This document shows, in pieces, positions 20,689-29,167 of a stretch of DNA of 64,000 bases. Origin of the DNA: Micromonospora parva. GTDB taxonomy: Bacteria; Actinomycetota; Actinomycetes; Mycobacteriales; Micromonosporaceae. Position numbers and translations under genes: made by a program. The notes under the pieces were generated by a model, which saw only the letters and a list, made by a program, of their open reading frames with translations, had not been told where the DNA came from and made no database searches. The stretch is from positions 212,397 through 276,396 of the forward strand of contig NZ_JNZS01000005.1 in the NCBI RefSeq assembly GCF_000718515.1. The letters are read 5' to 3'. The first letter of the stretch is position 1, and each line of letters begins with the position of its first letter.

Positions 20689-21035
20689 CAAGCCTCCTGT
20701 CGCAGCCGCACCTCGACCAGCCCGTCTCGGCAGCGCACGTCGTGTCGGGCCACCGTCACCCCGGGCAGGTCGAGGCAGTGCCCGCTGCGCAGGTCGTACA
20801 CCTGCTTGTGCAGCGGTGAGGCGACCGTCGGCACCCCGCCGCGGCTGCCCACGATGCCCCGGGACAGCACGTACGCCCCGGAGACCGGATCGCGGTTGTC
20901 GATCGCGAACAGCCCGTCGGCGGTCCGGAAGAGGGCGACCTGCACCCCGTCGACCAGGGCGGCGACGCCCCGGTCCGGTTCCAACCGGTCGAGGAGGCAG
21001 ACGGTGGTCCAGGTGAGCGCGAGGGTCTGGGTCAT
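20688..21035 (-). CDS. nirD: nitrite reductase small subunit NirD
   Basis: 115-aa Rieske-fold subunit of assimilatory NADH-nitrite reductase. The fold is visible (GVAALVDGVQVALFR, DGLFAIDNRDPVSGAYVLSRGIVG, LHKQVYDLRSGHCLD) but, as is normal for NirD, the Rieske Cys-His ligands are incomplete (Ser and Leu-His only), so no [2Fe-2S] cluster is expected. Start and stop overlap nirB and nnaR by 4 bp or less. Confidence 0.95.
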   Translation of the reverse strand: MTQTLALTWTTVCLLDRLEPDRGVAALVDGVQVALFRTADGLFAIDNRDPVSGAYVLSRGIVGSRGGVPTVASPLHKQVYDLRSGHCLDLPGVTVARHDVRCRDGLVEVRLRQEA

Positions 21036-23554
21036 CGCCGTACCTCCGGTAGGCCAAGGGTGACGGGTTGCGGACGGTGACCGCCGGCCGGACCGTCAGC
21101 GCGTACGGGAACCGGCTGGCCGCGTTCCCGGGTGAAGGTGATCGACGGGTCCGGCACGTCGGGGGCGTTGACGAAGGACGTGTAGCGGCGCAGCCGGTCC
21201 GGGTCGTCCAGGACGTCACGCCACTCGTCGGAGTACGACGACACGTGCCGGGCCATCGCCGCGTCCAGGTCGGCGCAGAGCCCGAGCGAGTCGTCCACGA
21301 TCACCGCGCGCAGGTGGTCGAGGCCGCCGTCCATCGCCTCGATCCAGCCGGCGGTGCGTTGCAGCCGGTCGGCGGTGCGGATGTAGTAGATGAGGAACCT
21401 GTCGATCAGCGTGATCAGCTCGTCAGTGGACAGGTCGGTGGCGAACAGGTCGGCGTGCCGGGGGCGGAAACCCCCGTTGCCGCCCACGTAGAGATTCCAG
21501 CCGGTCTCGGTGGCGATGATGCCGAAGTCCTTGCTGCGGGCCTCGGCGCACTCCCGGGCGCAACCGGAGACCGCCGACTTGAGCTTGTGCGGGGCGCGTA
21601 GCCCGCGGTAGCGCAGCTCCAACGCGACGGCCAACCCCACCGAGTCCTGCACCCCGTACCGGCACCACGTCTCACCCACGCACGACTTCACAGTGCGCAG
21701 CGCCTTGCCGTACGCGTGACCGGACTCGAAGCCGGCGTCCACCAGCCGCCGCCAGATCTGCGGCAACTGCTCCACCCGCGCCCCGAACAGGTCGATCCGC
21801 TGCCCACCGGTGATCTTCGTGTAGAGCTGGAAGTCCCGGGCGACCTCGCCGATCACGATCAGCTTCTCCGGGGTGATCTCGCCGCCCGGTATCCGGGGCA
21901 CCACCGAGTAGCTGCCATCGCGTTGCAGGTTGGCCAGGAAATGGTCGTTGGTGTCCTGCAACGACGCCTGCTCACCGTCGAGCACGTGCCCGTTGCCCAG
22001 CGAGGCGAGGATCGAGGCCACCACCGGCTTGCAGATGTCGCAGCCACGGCCCCGACCGTGCTCGGCGACCAGCCGGGAGAAGGTGCGGATGCCGCGCACC
22101 CGGACGATCTCGAACAGCTCCCGCCGGCTGACGTCGAAGTGCTCGCAGAGCGCGCTGGACTGCGCCACCCCCGCCGCGTCCAGGAGCTGCTTCAGCATCG
22201 GCACGCATGAACCGCAGCTGGTGCCGGCCCGGGTGCAGGCCTTCACCGCCGCCACGTCCGCGCAACCACCGGCGATGGCGGCGTCCACGTCGCCCCGGGT
22301 CACCGCGTTGCAGGAGCAGACCTGCGCGGTGGCCGGCAGCGCCCCGGCGTCCGCGCCGCCGCCGTCGGGGGCGAGCAGCGCCAGCGGCGCGGCCGGCAGC
22401 GGGCCGCCCACACTCGCGCGCAGCGTCGGGTACGCGCTGGCGTCGCCGACCAGCACCCCGCCGAGCAGGGTGTGCGCGTCGTCGGAGAGGACCAGCTTCG
22501 CGTAGACCCGGGTGGCCGGGTCGGTGAACGTGACGTCCAGGCAGCCCTCGGTGGCGCCGTGGGCGTCACCGAACGAGGCCACGTCCACGCCGAGCAGCTT
22601 GAGTTTGGTGGCGGTGTCCGCACCCGGGAAGGTCGCCGCGCCGCCGACCAGCCGGTCGGCCACCACCTCGGCCGTCGCGTAGCCCGGCGCGACCAGACCG
22701 TGGCAGGTGCCGTCGACCGCCGCGCACTCGCCGACCGCCCAGATCCGTTCGTCGACGGTGCGGCAGGTCGCGTCGACGAGCACCCCGCCGCGCGGGCCCA
22801 GCGGCAGACCGGCGTCGCGGGCCAACTGGTCCCGGGGCCGGATGCCGGCGGCCACCACCACCAGCTCGGCGTCGATGGTGCTGCCGTCGGAGAGTTCCAG
22901 GGCCGCGACGCCGCCGTCCGGGCCGGGACGGATCGCTGTGGTCGCCACCCCGAGATGGGTCCGTACGCCCAGGTCGTCGACGTAGCGACGGAGCATCGCG
23001 CCGCCGGCCTGGTCCACCTGCACCGGCATCAACCGGGGAGCGAACTCGACCACGTCGGTGCTCAGGCCGAGCAGTCGCAGGGCGTTCGCGGCCTCCAGAC
23101 CGAGCAGCCCGCCCCCGATCACCGCGCCGACTCGCCGGCCCCGCGCGTACGCCCGGATCGCCGCCAGGTCGTCCAGGGTCCGGTAGACGAAGACGCCGGG
23201 CAGTTCGGTGCCGGCCACCGGCGGTACGAACGGGTACGACCCGGTGGCCAGCACCAGCGCGTCGTAGCGGTACTCGCCGACGGCGGTGGTCACCACCTGT
23301 CGGTCCCGGTCGACGGCGGTGGCCGGTTCGCCGAGGCGCAGCCGCACCCCGTCGTCGGGTGTGTGCAGGTTGAGTTCGCTCTCGGTCACCCCGTCGAAGT
23401 ACGCCGAGAGCCGCACCCGGTCGTACGCCGGGCGCCCCTCCTCGGCCAGCACCGTCACCCGCCAGCTGCCCTGGGGGTCGCGGGCGCGCAGCGCGTCCAC
23501 GAACCGCTGCCCGACCATTCCGTTGCCGATGACGATCAGATCGCCGCCGCTCAT
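21032..23554 (-). CDS. nirB: assimilatory nitrite reductase large subunit NirB
   Basis: 840-aa NADH-dependent sirohaem nitrite reductase reducing nitrite to ammonium. Domains in order: FAD/NAD-binding oxidoreductase (IVIGNGMVGQRF at the N-terminus, GAVIGGGLLGLEAA near residue 145), BFD-like [2Fe-2S] region (CSCNAVTRGDV ... CTRAGTSCGSC), ferredoxin-like repeats, and a C-terminal sirohaem/4Fe-4S domain with CVGETWC and CARECAEA cysteines. ATG 23554 has a GGAGGTGA upstream and overlaps the stop of the FAD-protein gene; the frame extends further up but without conserved sequence. Cytoplasmic, electron donor NADH. Confidence 0.95.
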   Translation of the reverse strand: MSGGDLIVIGNGMVGQRFVDALRARDPQGSWRVTVLAEEGRPAYDRVRLSAYFDGVTESELNLHTPDDGVRLRLGEPATAVDRDRQVVTTAVGEYRYDALVLATGSYPFVPPVAGTELPGVFVYRTLDDLAAIRAYARGRRVGAVIGGGLLGLEAANALRLLGLSTDVVEFAPRLMPVQVDQAGGAMLRRYVDDLGVRTHLGVATTAIRPGPDGGVAALELSDGSTIDAELVVVAAGIRPRDQLARDAGLPLGPRGGVLVDATCRTVDERIWAVGECAAVDGTCHGLVAPGYATAEVVADRLVGGAATFPGADTATKLKLLGVDVASFGDAHGATEGCLDVTFTDPATRVYAKLVLSDDAHTLLGGVLVGDASAYPTLRASVGGPLPAAPLALLAPDGGGADAGALPATAQVCSCNAVTRGDVDAAIAGGCADVAAVKACTRAGTSCGSCVPMLKQLLDAAGVAQSSALCEHFDVSRRELFEIVRVRGIRTFSRLVAEHGRGRGCDICKPVVASILASLGNGHVLDGEQASLQDTNDHFLANLQRDGSYSVVPRIPGGEITPEKLIVIGEVARDFQLYTKITGGQRIDLFGARVEQLPQIWRRLVDAGFESGHAYGKALRTVKSCVGETWCRYGVQDSVGLAVALELRYRGLRAPHKLKSAVSGCARECAEARSKDFGIIATETGWNLYVGGNGGFRPRHADLFATDLSTDELITLIDRFLIYYIRTADRLQRTAGWIEAMDGGLDHLRAVIVDDSLGLCADLDAAMARHVSSYSDEWRDVLDDPDRLRRYTSFVNAPDVPDPSITFTRERGQPVPVRADGPAGGHRPQPVTLGLPEVRR

Positions 23555-24990
23555 CGCGTCACCTCCACCGATTCCGCCTGGCTCAGCCAGTCGACGATGC
23601 CGCTCACCGCGTCCCGGCATCCGCCGCATCCGGTGCCGGCCCGGGTCGCGGCCACCACCGCATCGACAGTCCGGGCGCCGGAGCGCCAGCTTCTGACCAG
23701 TGCGCCCTTGCTCACCGTGTTGCACTGGCACACCGTGGCCGCGTCCGGCATCAGCGCCGGTGAGGCGGCCGGGGTCGCGCCGACCGCACCGAGTGCCCGG
23801 CCCAGCAGCAGCGCCCGCCGGTCGGTCGGCACCGGGTGGCCACGGTCGAAGAGTTGGATCACCGTGCCGACCGCCGGGTTGTCGCCGAGCAGGATCGCGC
23901 CGATCAACCGCTCGTCCCGGATCCGCAACCGGGCGTACGTGCCCCGGGCCGGGTCGGCGAAGGTCAGCTCCTCGCCCGGCTCGCCACCGGCCGCGTCACC
24001 CATCGAGGCCAGGTCGATCCCGGCGGCCTTCAGCCGGGTCACCACCGGCCGGGGCCGGTAGCGGGCCAGTGGGTCGGTGCCGGTCAGCACGTCCGCGAGC
24101 ACCTGGGCCTGGGCCCAGGCGGGCGCTACCAGCCCGGTGAGCACGCCGTCGTGCTCGGCGCAGTCGCCGATCGCGGAGATGGACCGGTCGCTGGTGCGGA
24201 GCCGGTCGTCCACCACCACGCCGCGCCGCACGGTCAGACCGGCGGCCTGCGCGAGGGCGGTGTCCGGTCGTACGCCGCAGGAGAGCACCAGCAGGTCGGC
24301 GTGGAGCGACCGGCCGTCGGCCAGGTCGAGGCGGACACCGTTGGCGTCCGTGGCCACGCCGGTGGCCGACACTCCCAGTTGGACGGTGACACCGAAACCG
24401 GCGAGTGTGCCGGCGAGCACCGCACCGGCCGCCGGGTCCAGTTGCCGTTCCATCAGGTGTTCTCTCGGGTGCACCACTGTGGTGGCCAGGCCCCGGGTGG
24501 CCAGTCCTCGGGCGGCCTCCAAGCCGAGGAGCCCGCCGCCGAGCACCAGCGCGCTGCGGGCGCCGTCCGCCGCGGCGAGGATCCGCCGGCAGTCGTCCAG
24601 GGTCCGGAAGGGGACCACCCGCTCCGGCAGGTTCGCCGGGTCGAGGCCGGGCAGCGACGGGACCACCGCGCGGGCGCCGGTGGCCAGTACCAGGTGGTCG
24701 TACCCGATTCGTTCGCCGTCGTCGGTGCGGACCTGCCGGGCGGACCGGTCGATGGCGGTCACCGGTACGCCGCTGCGCAGGTCGACGCCGTGCCCGGCGG
24801 CTTCGGTCAGCTCCACGTCCGGCTCGCCGATCCGGCCGGCCAGCAGAGTGGAGAGCAGGATCCGGTTGTACGCGCGGTGCGGCTCGGCCCCGAGCACCGT
24901 GACCTTCCGGTCTCCCTCCCGGGCGTGCAGCTCACCGGCGAGGCGCGCGCCCGCCATTCCGTTGCCGACGATGACCACCCGGGCGGTCAT
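23551..24990 (-). CDS. nasB: FAD-dependent electron-transfer subunit of nitrate reductase
   Basis: 479-aa NirB-N-like flavoprotein. It has the two dinucleotide folds (VVIVGNGMAGARLAGELHA; ALVLGGGLLGLEAARGLA) and a C-terminal BFD-like [2Fe-2S] domain (CQCNTVSKGALV ... GTGCGGCRDAV) but no sirohaem domain. Located between nasA and nirB and overlapped with both, it most likely passes NAD(P)H electrons to the NasA molybdoenzyme. The symbol follows this inferred role; nomenclature differs between species. Confidence 0.85.
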   Translation of the reverse strand: MTARVVIVGNGMAGARLAGELHAREGDRKVTVLGAEPHRAYNRILLSTLLAGRIGEPDVELTEAAGHGVDLRSGVPVTAIDRSARQVRTDDGERIGYDHLVLATGARAVVPSLPGLDPANLPERVVPFRTLDDCRRILAAADGARSALVLGGGLLGLEAARGLATRGLATTVVHPREHLMERQLDPAAGAVLAGTLAGFGVTVQLGVSATGVATDANGVRLDLADGRSLHADLLVLSCGVRPDTALAQAAGLTVRRGVVVDDRLRTSDRSISAIGDCAEHDGVLTGLVAPAWAQAQVLADVLTGTDPLARYRPRPVVTRLKAAGIDLASMGDAAGGEPGEELTFADPARGTYARLRIRDERLIGAILLGDNPAVGTVIQLFDRGHPVPTDRRALLLGRALGAVGATPAASPALMPDAATVCQCNTVSKGALVRSWRSGARTVDAVVAATRAGTGCGGCRDAVSGIVDWLSQAESVEVTR

Positions 24991-27266
24991 GCCTTCTCCA
25001 CCCGGACGGCGCAGATCTTGAACTCGGGCATCCCGGAGATCGGGTCGACCGCGTCGTTGGTCACCGAGTTGGCGCGTCCCGCCCCGGCGTAGTGGAACGG
25101 GGCGAACACGGTGTCGGGTCGGATCCCGGCGCTGAGTCGGGCCGGGGCGCGGAACTCACCTCGGCGCGAGGTGACCCGCACGGGGTCGCCGTCGTCGATG
25201 CCCAGCCGGGCGGCCAGGTCGGGGTGCAGTTCGACGAACGCCTCCGGCGCGGCGCGACGCAGCGCGGCCACCCGTCGGGTCTGGGCTCCCGACTGGTACT
25301 GCGCGAGCACCCGACCGGTGGTGAAGTGCAGCGGATACGTGGCGCAGACCTGTTCGGCGGCCGGCCGATGGTCGACGGCGTGGAAGCGGGCCCGGCCGTC
25401 CGGGGTGGCGAACCGGTCGGCGAAGAGTCGTGGCGTGTCCGGCCCGTCCTCGGTCGGGCAGGGCCAGTAGACGCCGTCGTCGGCGTCGATCCGGTCCCAG
25501 CTGATGCCGGCGTAGTCGGCGGCCCCGCCCGCGGAGGCGCGGCGCAGCTCGGCGAAGACGGCAGCCGGGTCGGTGGGAAAACGCCCCGCCGAGACGGCAG
25601 CCTCCGGTCGCCCGGCCGTCTCGGCGGGTGCCGGTGCGGTGCCGGCCAATTCGGTGCCGGGCGTCCTGGTGCTTGCCAGTGCCGTGCCGGCCGGTGCGGT
25701 GCCGGGCGTCCTGGTGGTTGTCGGCGCCGTGCCGGCCGGTGCGGTGTCGGTCGCTTCGGCGACTGCCAGCCGCGCCGCCAGGCCGGCGATGATGGCCAGG
25801 TCGGTCCGGACATCGGGCGGGGGTGGCCGTAGTGCGCGCCGACGCAGCACCCGACCCTCCAGGTTGGTCATGGTGCCGTCCTCCTCGGCCCACTGCGCGG
25901 TGGGCAGCACCACGTCCGCCAACGCGGCCGTCTCGGAGAGCAGCAGGTCGGCGACGACCAGCAGGTCCAGGTCGCGCAGCCGGCCCTCGATCCGGGCCGC
26001 CCGGGGTGCCGAGACCACCGGGTTGGACCCGAACACCAGCAACGCGCGCGGCCCGCCCGGGGTGCCCAGCGCGTCGAGCAGTTGGTACGCCGGCACCCCC
26101 GGGCCGGGCAGTTCGTCGGCCGGTACGCCCCAGACCCCGGCCACGTGTTCCCGGGCCGCCGGGTCGTCGATCTTGCGGTAGCCGGGGAGTTGGTCGGCCT
26201 TCTGCCCGTGTTCCCGGCCGCCCTGGCCGTTGCCCTGGCCGGTGAGGCAGCCGTACCCCGAACCGTCGCGGCCGGGCAGACCGAGGGCGAGGGCGAGATT
26301 GACGTACGCGGTGACGGTGTCCACCCCCTTGGCGTGCTGCTCGGCGCCGCGCGCGGTCAGGATGATCACCCGACCGCCGGTGCCCAGCGCGCGGGCGGTC
26401 GCCTCCAGGTCGGCCACCGGCACCCCGGACAGCTGTTCCGCGCGGGCCGGCCACCAGGCGGCGACGCCGCGGCGGACCGCGTCGAATCCGGTGGTGCGCT
26501 CGGCGACGTACGCCCGGTCGACCCACCCCTCGGTGAGCGCGATGTGCAGCAGCGCGTTGGCCACCGCGAGGTCGGTGCCCGGCAGTGGTTGCAGGTGCAG
26601 GTCGGCCTGGCGGGCGGTGGCGGTGACCCGGGGGTCGACGACGATCAGTTTCCCGCCGTTGCCGCGCTGCTCGGTGAGCCACCGCACCAGCGGCGGCATG
26701 GTCTCCGCCGGGTTCGCCCCGACCAGCAGCAGGGTGTCGGCCCGGCCCAGGTCGGCCAGCGGGAACGGCAGCCCACGATCGATGCCGAAGGCGCGCATCC
26801 CGGCGGCTGCCGCCGAGGACATGCAGAACCGTCCGTTGTAGTCGATGTGCCGGGTCCGCAGCCCGATCCGGGCGAACTTCCCCAACGCGTACGCCTTCTC
26901 GTTGGTCAGGCCGCCACCGCCGAAGACGGCGACCGCGTCCCGACCGGCGTCGGCCTGGACGGCGCGGATGCCGGCGACCACCCGGTCCAGCGCGGTGTCC
27001 CAGCTTGCCGGGCGCAGTGTGTCGGTGGCCGGGTCGCGCACCAGCGGGGTGGTCAGTCGGTCCGGGTGGTCGAGCAGTTCGGCGGCCGTCCAACCCTTCT
27101 GGCAGAGCCCGCCCCGATTGGTGGGGAACTGGCGCGGGTGGACGGTCACCCCGGTGTCGCCCGCGCGCAGCGTCATTCCGCACTGCAGTGCGCAGTACGG
27201 GCAGTGCGTCGCCACTTCCCGGGGCGTCAGCCCCGGTGGAGTTGCCGACCGTGCACCGTCTGTCAT
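24987..27266 (-). CDS. nasA: assimilatory nitrate reductase catalytic subunit NasA
   Basis: 759-aa bis-MGD molybdoenzyme reducing nitrate to nitrite in the cytoplasm. The N-terminal 4Fe-4S motif is CPYCALQCGM ... GGLCQKGW; GANPAETMPPLVRW and GQGNGQGGREHGQKADQLPGYR are nitrate-reductase signatures, and the C-terminal molydopterin-binding domain ends with NSVTNDAVDPISGMPEFK. There is an unusual Thr/Pro/Ala/Gly-rich insert at residues ~500-555 encoded by a 45-bp tandem repeat, presumably a surface loop or linker. First gene of the operon; a GlnR-like site lies 25-62 bp upstream. Confidence 0.94.
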   Translation of the reverse strand: MTDGARSATPPGLTPREVATHCPYCALQCGMTLRAGDTGVTVHPRQFPTNRGGLCQKGWTAAELLDHPDRLTTPLVRDPATDTLRPASWDTALDRVVAGIRAVQADAGRDAVAVFGGGGLTNEKAYALGKFARIGLRTRHIDYNGRFCMSSAAAAGMRAFGIDRGLPFPLADLGRADTLLLVGANPAETMPPLVRWLTEQRGNGGKLIVVDPRVTATARQADLHLQPLPGTDLAVANALLHIALTEGWVDRAYVAERTTGFDAVRRGVAAWWPARAEQLSGVPVADLEATARALGTGGRVIILTARGAEQHAKGVDTVTAYVNLALALGLPGRDGSGYGCLTGQGNGQGGREHGQKADQLPGYRKIDDPAAREHVAGVWGVPADELPGPGVPAYQLLDALGTPGGPRALLVFGSNPVVSAPRAARIEGRLRDLDLLVVADLLLSETAALADVVLPTAQWAEEDGTMTNLEGRVLRRRALRPPPPDVRTDLAIIAGLAARLAVAEATDTAPAGTAPTTTRTPGTAPAGTALASTRTPGTELAGTAPAPAETAGRPEAAVSAGRFPTDPAAVFAELRRASAGGAADYAGISWDRIDADDGVYWPCPTEDGPDTPRLFADRFATPDGRARFHAVDHRPAAEQVCATYPLHFTTGRVLAQYQSGAQTRRVAALRRAAPEAFVELHPDLAARLGIDDGDPVRVTSRRGEFRAPARLSAGIRPDTVFAPFHYAGAGRANSVTNDAVDPISGMPEFKICAVRVEKA
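25639..25750. repeat. 45-bp tandem repeat inside nasA
   Basis: Units start at 25639, 25684 and 25729 (plus strand GTGCCGGCC... with GGTGCCGGGCGTCCTGGTG), the last partial. They encode 15-residue units (TPGTAPAGTAPTTTR-like) in an insert of the nitrate reductase. The period matches the unrelated repeat at 7062-7181. Confidence 0.8.
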
Positions 27267-27290
27267 GTCGGGAAAGCGTGCCGTCGGGCG

Positions 27291-27328
27291 GTTTCCGGTC
27301 CGGGTCCCTTCTGTTTCGGTCCTGTCAA
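27291..27328 (-). promoter_or_regulatory. GlnR-type binding site upstream of nasA
   Basis: On the minus strand the sequence reads TTGAC-n6-GAAAC-n6-GACCC-n6-GAAAC, i.e. three good half-sites of the GlnR consensus (gTnAC-n6-GaAAC repeated) in exact 11-bp register. It ends 25 bp before the nasA ATG. A CACGCT hexamer (27275-27280) 8 nt before the ATG could be a -10 for a leaderless transcript, which would place this box over the -35 region. Confidence 0.65.
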
Positions 27329-27390
27329 GTGGGGCTCACACCGCACATGGGCAGCGGGCGCGTTGGAGGGTGCGAGTCGGAGTCGGTGGA

Positions 27391-27426
27391 GCTGAACCGC
27401 TGACGTGTGGGGCTGAACCGCTGACG
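27391..27426. repeat. 15-bp direct repeat in the nasA/methyltransferase intergenic region
   Basis: GCTGAACCGCTGACG occurs at 27391-27405 and 27412-27426 (period 21 bp, two helical turns). This spacing suits binding of a regulator on one face of the DNA. It lies upstream of both divergent genes. The rest of 27267-27684 contains the GlnR-like site, the methyltransferase promoter and nothing I can call a gene. Confidence 0.6.
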
Positions 27427-27644
27427 ACAGCGGCGGTTGACTCGTTCGCGACATCAGCTCCAAAGCGGCAGCGCACCTCATCGCGCGGGGACCGTCAGCG
27501 CAAGTCGGCCTCGGTTCGGCTTTCGGTTCGGGCGTCGGTTCGATTTCCGGCGCGCGCTTCCGATCGGGCGGCTTGTCCGGCACGTGCTCACCCGGGTCGT
27601 CCTTTCGGTGTGCTCAGGGTCAGCGTCGTTCATCGCGTACCGCC

Positions 27645-27650
27645 TATAAT
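27645..27650 (+). promoter_or_regulatory. -10 element of the methyltransferase gene
   Basis: Perfect TATAAT, 34 bp before ATG 27685 and followed by a GGGAGG ribosome-binding site; no good -35 hexamer at 16-18 bp. A rare fully consensus hexamer in such GC-rich DNA. Confidence 0.65.
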
Positions 27651-27684
27651 GTGGGAAATCTGTCTCATACTTTGGGAGGCTGCG

Positions 27685-28380
27685 ATGGGCGTGACGGACG
27701 TCTTCGACGCGGTGGCCGGCACCTACGACGAGGCGCGCAGGCGGCTGGTGCCCTGCTTCGACGCCTTCTACGGCACCGCCGTCCAGGTGGCCGCGCCGCC
27801 GCTGCGCGCCGCGCTCGCCGCCGGGCGTACCCCGGAGGTGTTGGATCTGGGCGCGGGCACCGGCCTGCTCTCGCTGCTGCTGGCCACGGCGGTGCCCGGA
27901 GTCCGGCTGACAGTGGTGGACGGAGCCCCGGCGATGCTCGCCCGCGCCACCGACCAGTTGGCCGCGCGGTCCGTGCCGCACCGCGCGGTCCGGGCGGACC
28001 TGGCCGACGAACTGCCGCCCGGCCGGTACGACGCGGTGGTCAGCGCCCTGGCGATCCATCACCTGGACGACGGCGGCAAGCGCGCGCTCTACCGGCGGGC
28101 CGCCGCCGCGCTGGCGCCGGGCGGGGTGTTCGTCAACGCCGAGCAGGTCGCCGGCCCGACCCCGGAACTGGACCGGCGCTACGACGAGGTGTGGTTGGAG
28201 CGGATCACGGAGCTGGGTGCGTCCCCCGACGAGATCGCGGGGTCCCGGGAGCGGATGCGCCACGACCGCCCGGCGACCGTGGCCGACCAGTGCCGGTGGC
28301 TGGCCGAGGCGGGCCTGGTCGACGTCGACTGCTACTTCAAGGAGTGGCGTTTCGCGGTGTTCGGTGGTCGGGTCGGGTGA
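27685..28380 (+). CDS. class I SAM-dependent methyltransferase
   Basis: 231-aa methyltransferase with motif I VLDLGAGTGLLSLLLA (near residue 51) and downstream acidic residue in LTVVDGAPAML; post-I motif YDAVVSALAIHHLDD. Similar to UbiE/Methyltransf_25 proteins that act on small molecules. ATG 27685 has GGGAGGCTGCG upstream. It stands alone between the nitrate operon and a toxin-antitoxin pair; substrate unknown. Confidence 0.88.
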   Translation: MGVTDVFDAVAGTYDEARRRLVPCFDAFYGTAVQVAAPPLRAALAAGRTPEVLDLGAGTGLLSLLLATAVPGVRLTVVDGAPAMLARATDQLAARSVPHRAVRADLADELPPGRYDAVVSALAIHHLDDGGKRALYRRAAAALAPGGVFVNAEQVAGPTPELDRRYDEVWLERITELGASPDEIAGSRERMRHDRPATVADQCRWLAEAGLVDVDCYFKEWRFAVFGGRVG

Positions 28381-28470
28381 GCCTCGGCGGAATGTGCCTT
28401 TCGTCGCCCGGGAGCGAGCCGGTGAGCGCCGGGATGACTGTCGGTCACACCGCTGGGTAATCTGCTCGGC

Positions 28471-28728
28471 ATGACTGCCAAGGTGACTCTCTCGTTCACG
28501 GACGAGACGATCGAGGAGGCGCGGCGGTTCGCCAAGCGCGAAGGGCTGTCGCTCTCCGCGTGGATGGACCAGGCCGCCCGGGAGAAGGCGCTGCGCGAGG
28601 TCTTCACCGCGCACGCCGCCGCCGTGGGCCGCGCCAGCCTGGATCTGGAGTCCGCCGCCCTCGCCGACGCCCGCGAGGTGGGCATGGTCAACGACCTGTT
28701 CTCCGACGGACGGCCGCGTGCTGCGTAG
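28471..28728 (+). CDS. MazE/RHH-type antitoxin
   Basis: 85-aa protein with a ribbon-helix-helix-like N-terminus (VTLSFTDETIEEARRFAKREGLSLSAWMDQAAREKA), typical of antitoxins paired with MazF. A TAATCT hexamer at 28458-28463 lies 7 nt before the ATG, so translation is probably from a leaderless mRNA. Overlaps the toxin gene by 11 bp. Expected to repress its own promoter and neutralise the toxin through its acidic C-terminal half. Confidence 0.75.
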   Translation: MTAKVTLSFTDETIEEARRFAKREGLSLSAWMDQAAREKALREVFTAHAAAVGRASLDLESAALADAREVGMVNDLFSDGRPRAA

Positions 28729-29011
28729 GGGTGAGATCTGGCGCATCGAGGGCGCCCGGGAACGCCTCGGCCTGGTGATCAGCTCGGACGTCTACAACTC
28801 CACAGACGTACCCATCGTGATCGTCGTCGAGGTGGTCGAGGAGTCGCTGCTGCGGGACTCACCGCTCGCCGTGCCGATGGGCCGGTACGTGGTGATGCCC
28901 GACCGGATCTCCTCACCGATGAAGAAGTGGTTCACCGGGTGCGTGGACGTCGCCGACGCCGACACCATGCTCCGGGTCGGCCGCGCGCTGCGCATTCTCC
29001 AACAGCTCTGA
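28718..29011 (+). CDS. MazF/PemK-type toxin
   Basis: 97-aa PemK/MazF-like protein: LRRGEIWRIEGARERLGLVISSD at the start and the later PDRISSPMKKWFTGCVDVAD segment are family features of mRNA interferases. GTG 28718 lies within the end of the antitoxin gene, so the pair is translationally coupled. Endoribonuclease activity is assumed from the family. It separates the nitrate operon from narK. Confidence 0.75.
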   Translation: MLRRGEIWRIEGARERLGLVISSDVYNSTDVPIVIVVEVVEESLLRDSPLAVPMGRYVVMPDRISSPMKKWFTGCVDVADADTMLRVGRALRILQQL

Positions 29012-29027
29012 GCACGTGGCCCGGGTG

Positions 29028-29055
29028 GCGTGCTCACCACCGCGTGCTCACCACC
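29028..29055. repeat. 14-bp tandem duplication
   Basis: GCGTGCTCACCACC occurs twice in direct succession just after the toxin stop codon. Likely a recent slippage duplication. Confidence 0.7.
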
Positions 29056-29080
29056 GCCGCCGGCCCGTGGTGCGATCCCC

Positions 29081-29118
29081 GTTTCCGGCCCGACCCGCGA
29101 CGGGCACTGCCAGGTAAC
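29081..29118 (+). promoter_or_regulatory. GlnR-like site upstream of narK
   Basis: GTTTC-n6-GACCC-n6-GGCAC-n6-GTAAC. The outer half-sites match the GlnR consensus in reverse orientation and all four fall in exact 11-bp register; the inner two are degenerate. It lies 50-87 bp before the narK GTG. The first 11 bases (GTTTCCGGCCC) almost repeat the nasA site (GTTTCCGGTCC). Confidence 0.45.
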
Positions 29119-29167
29119 CCGGCGTTCCTAGCGTTTCCCCTCGTCACATCGACGAGGAGGAGCCGCC

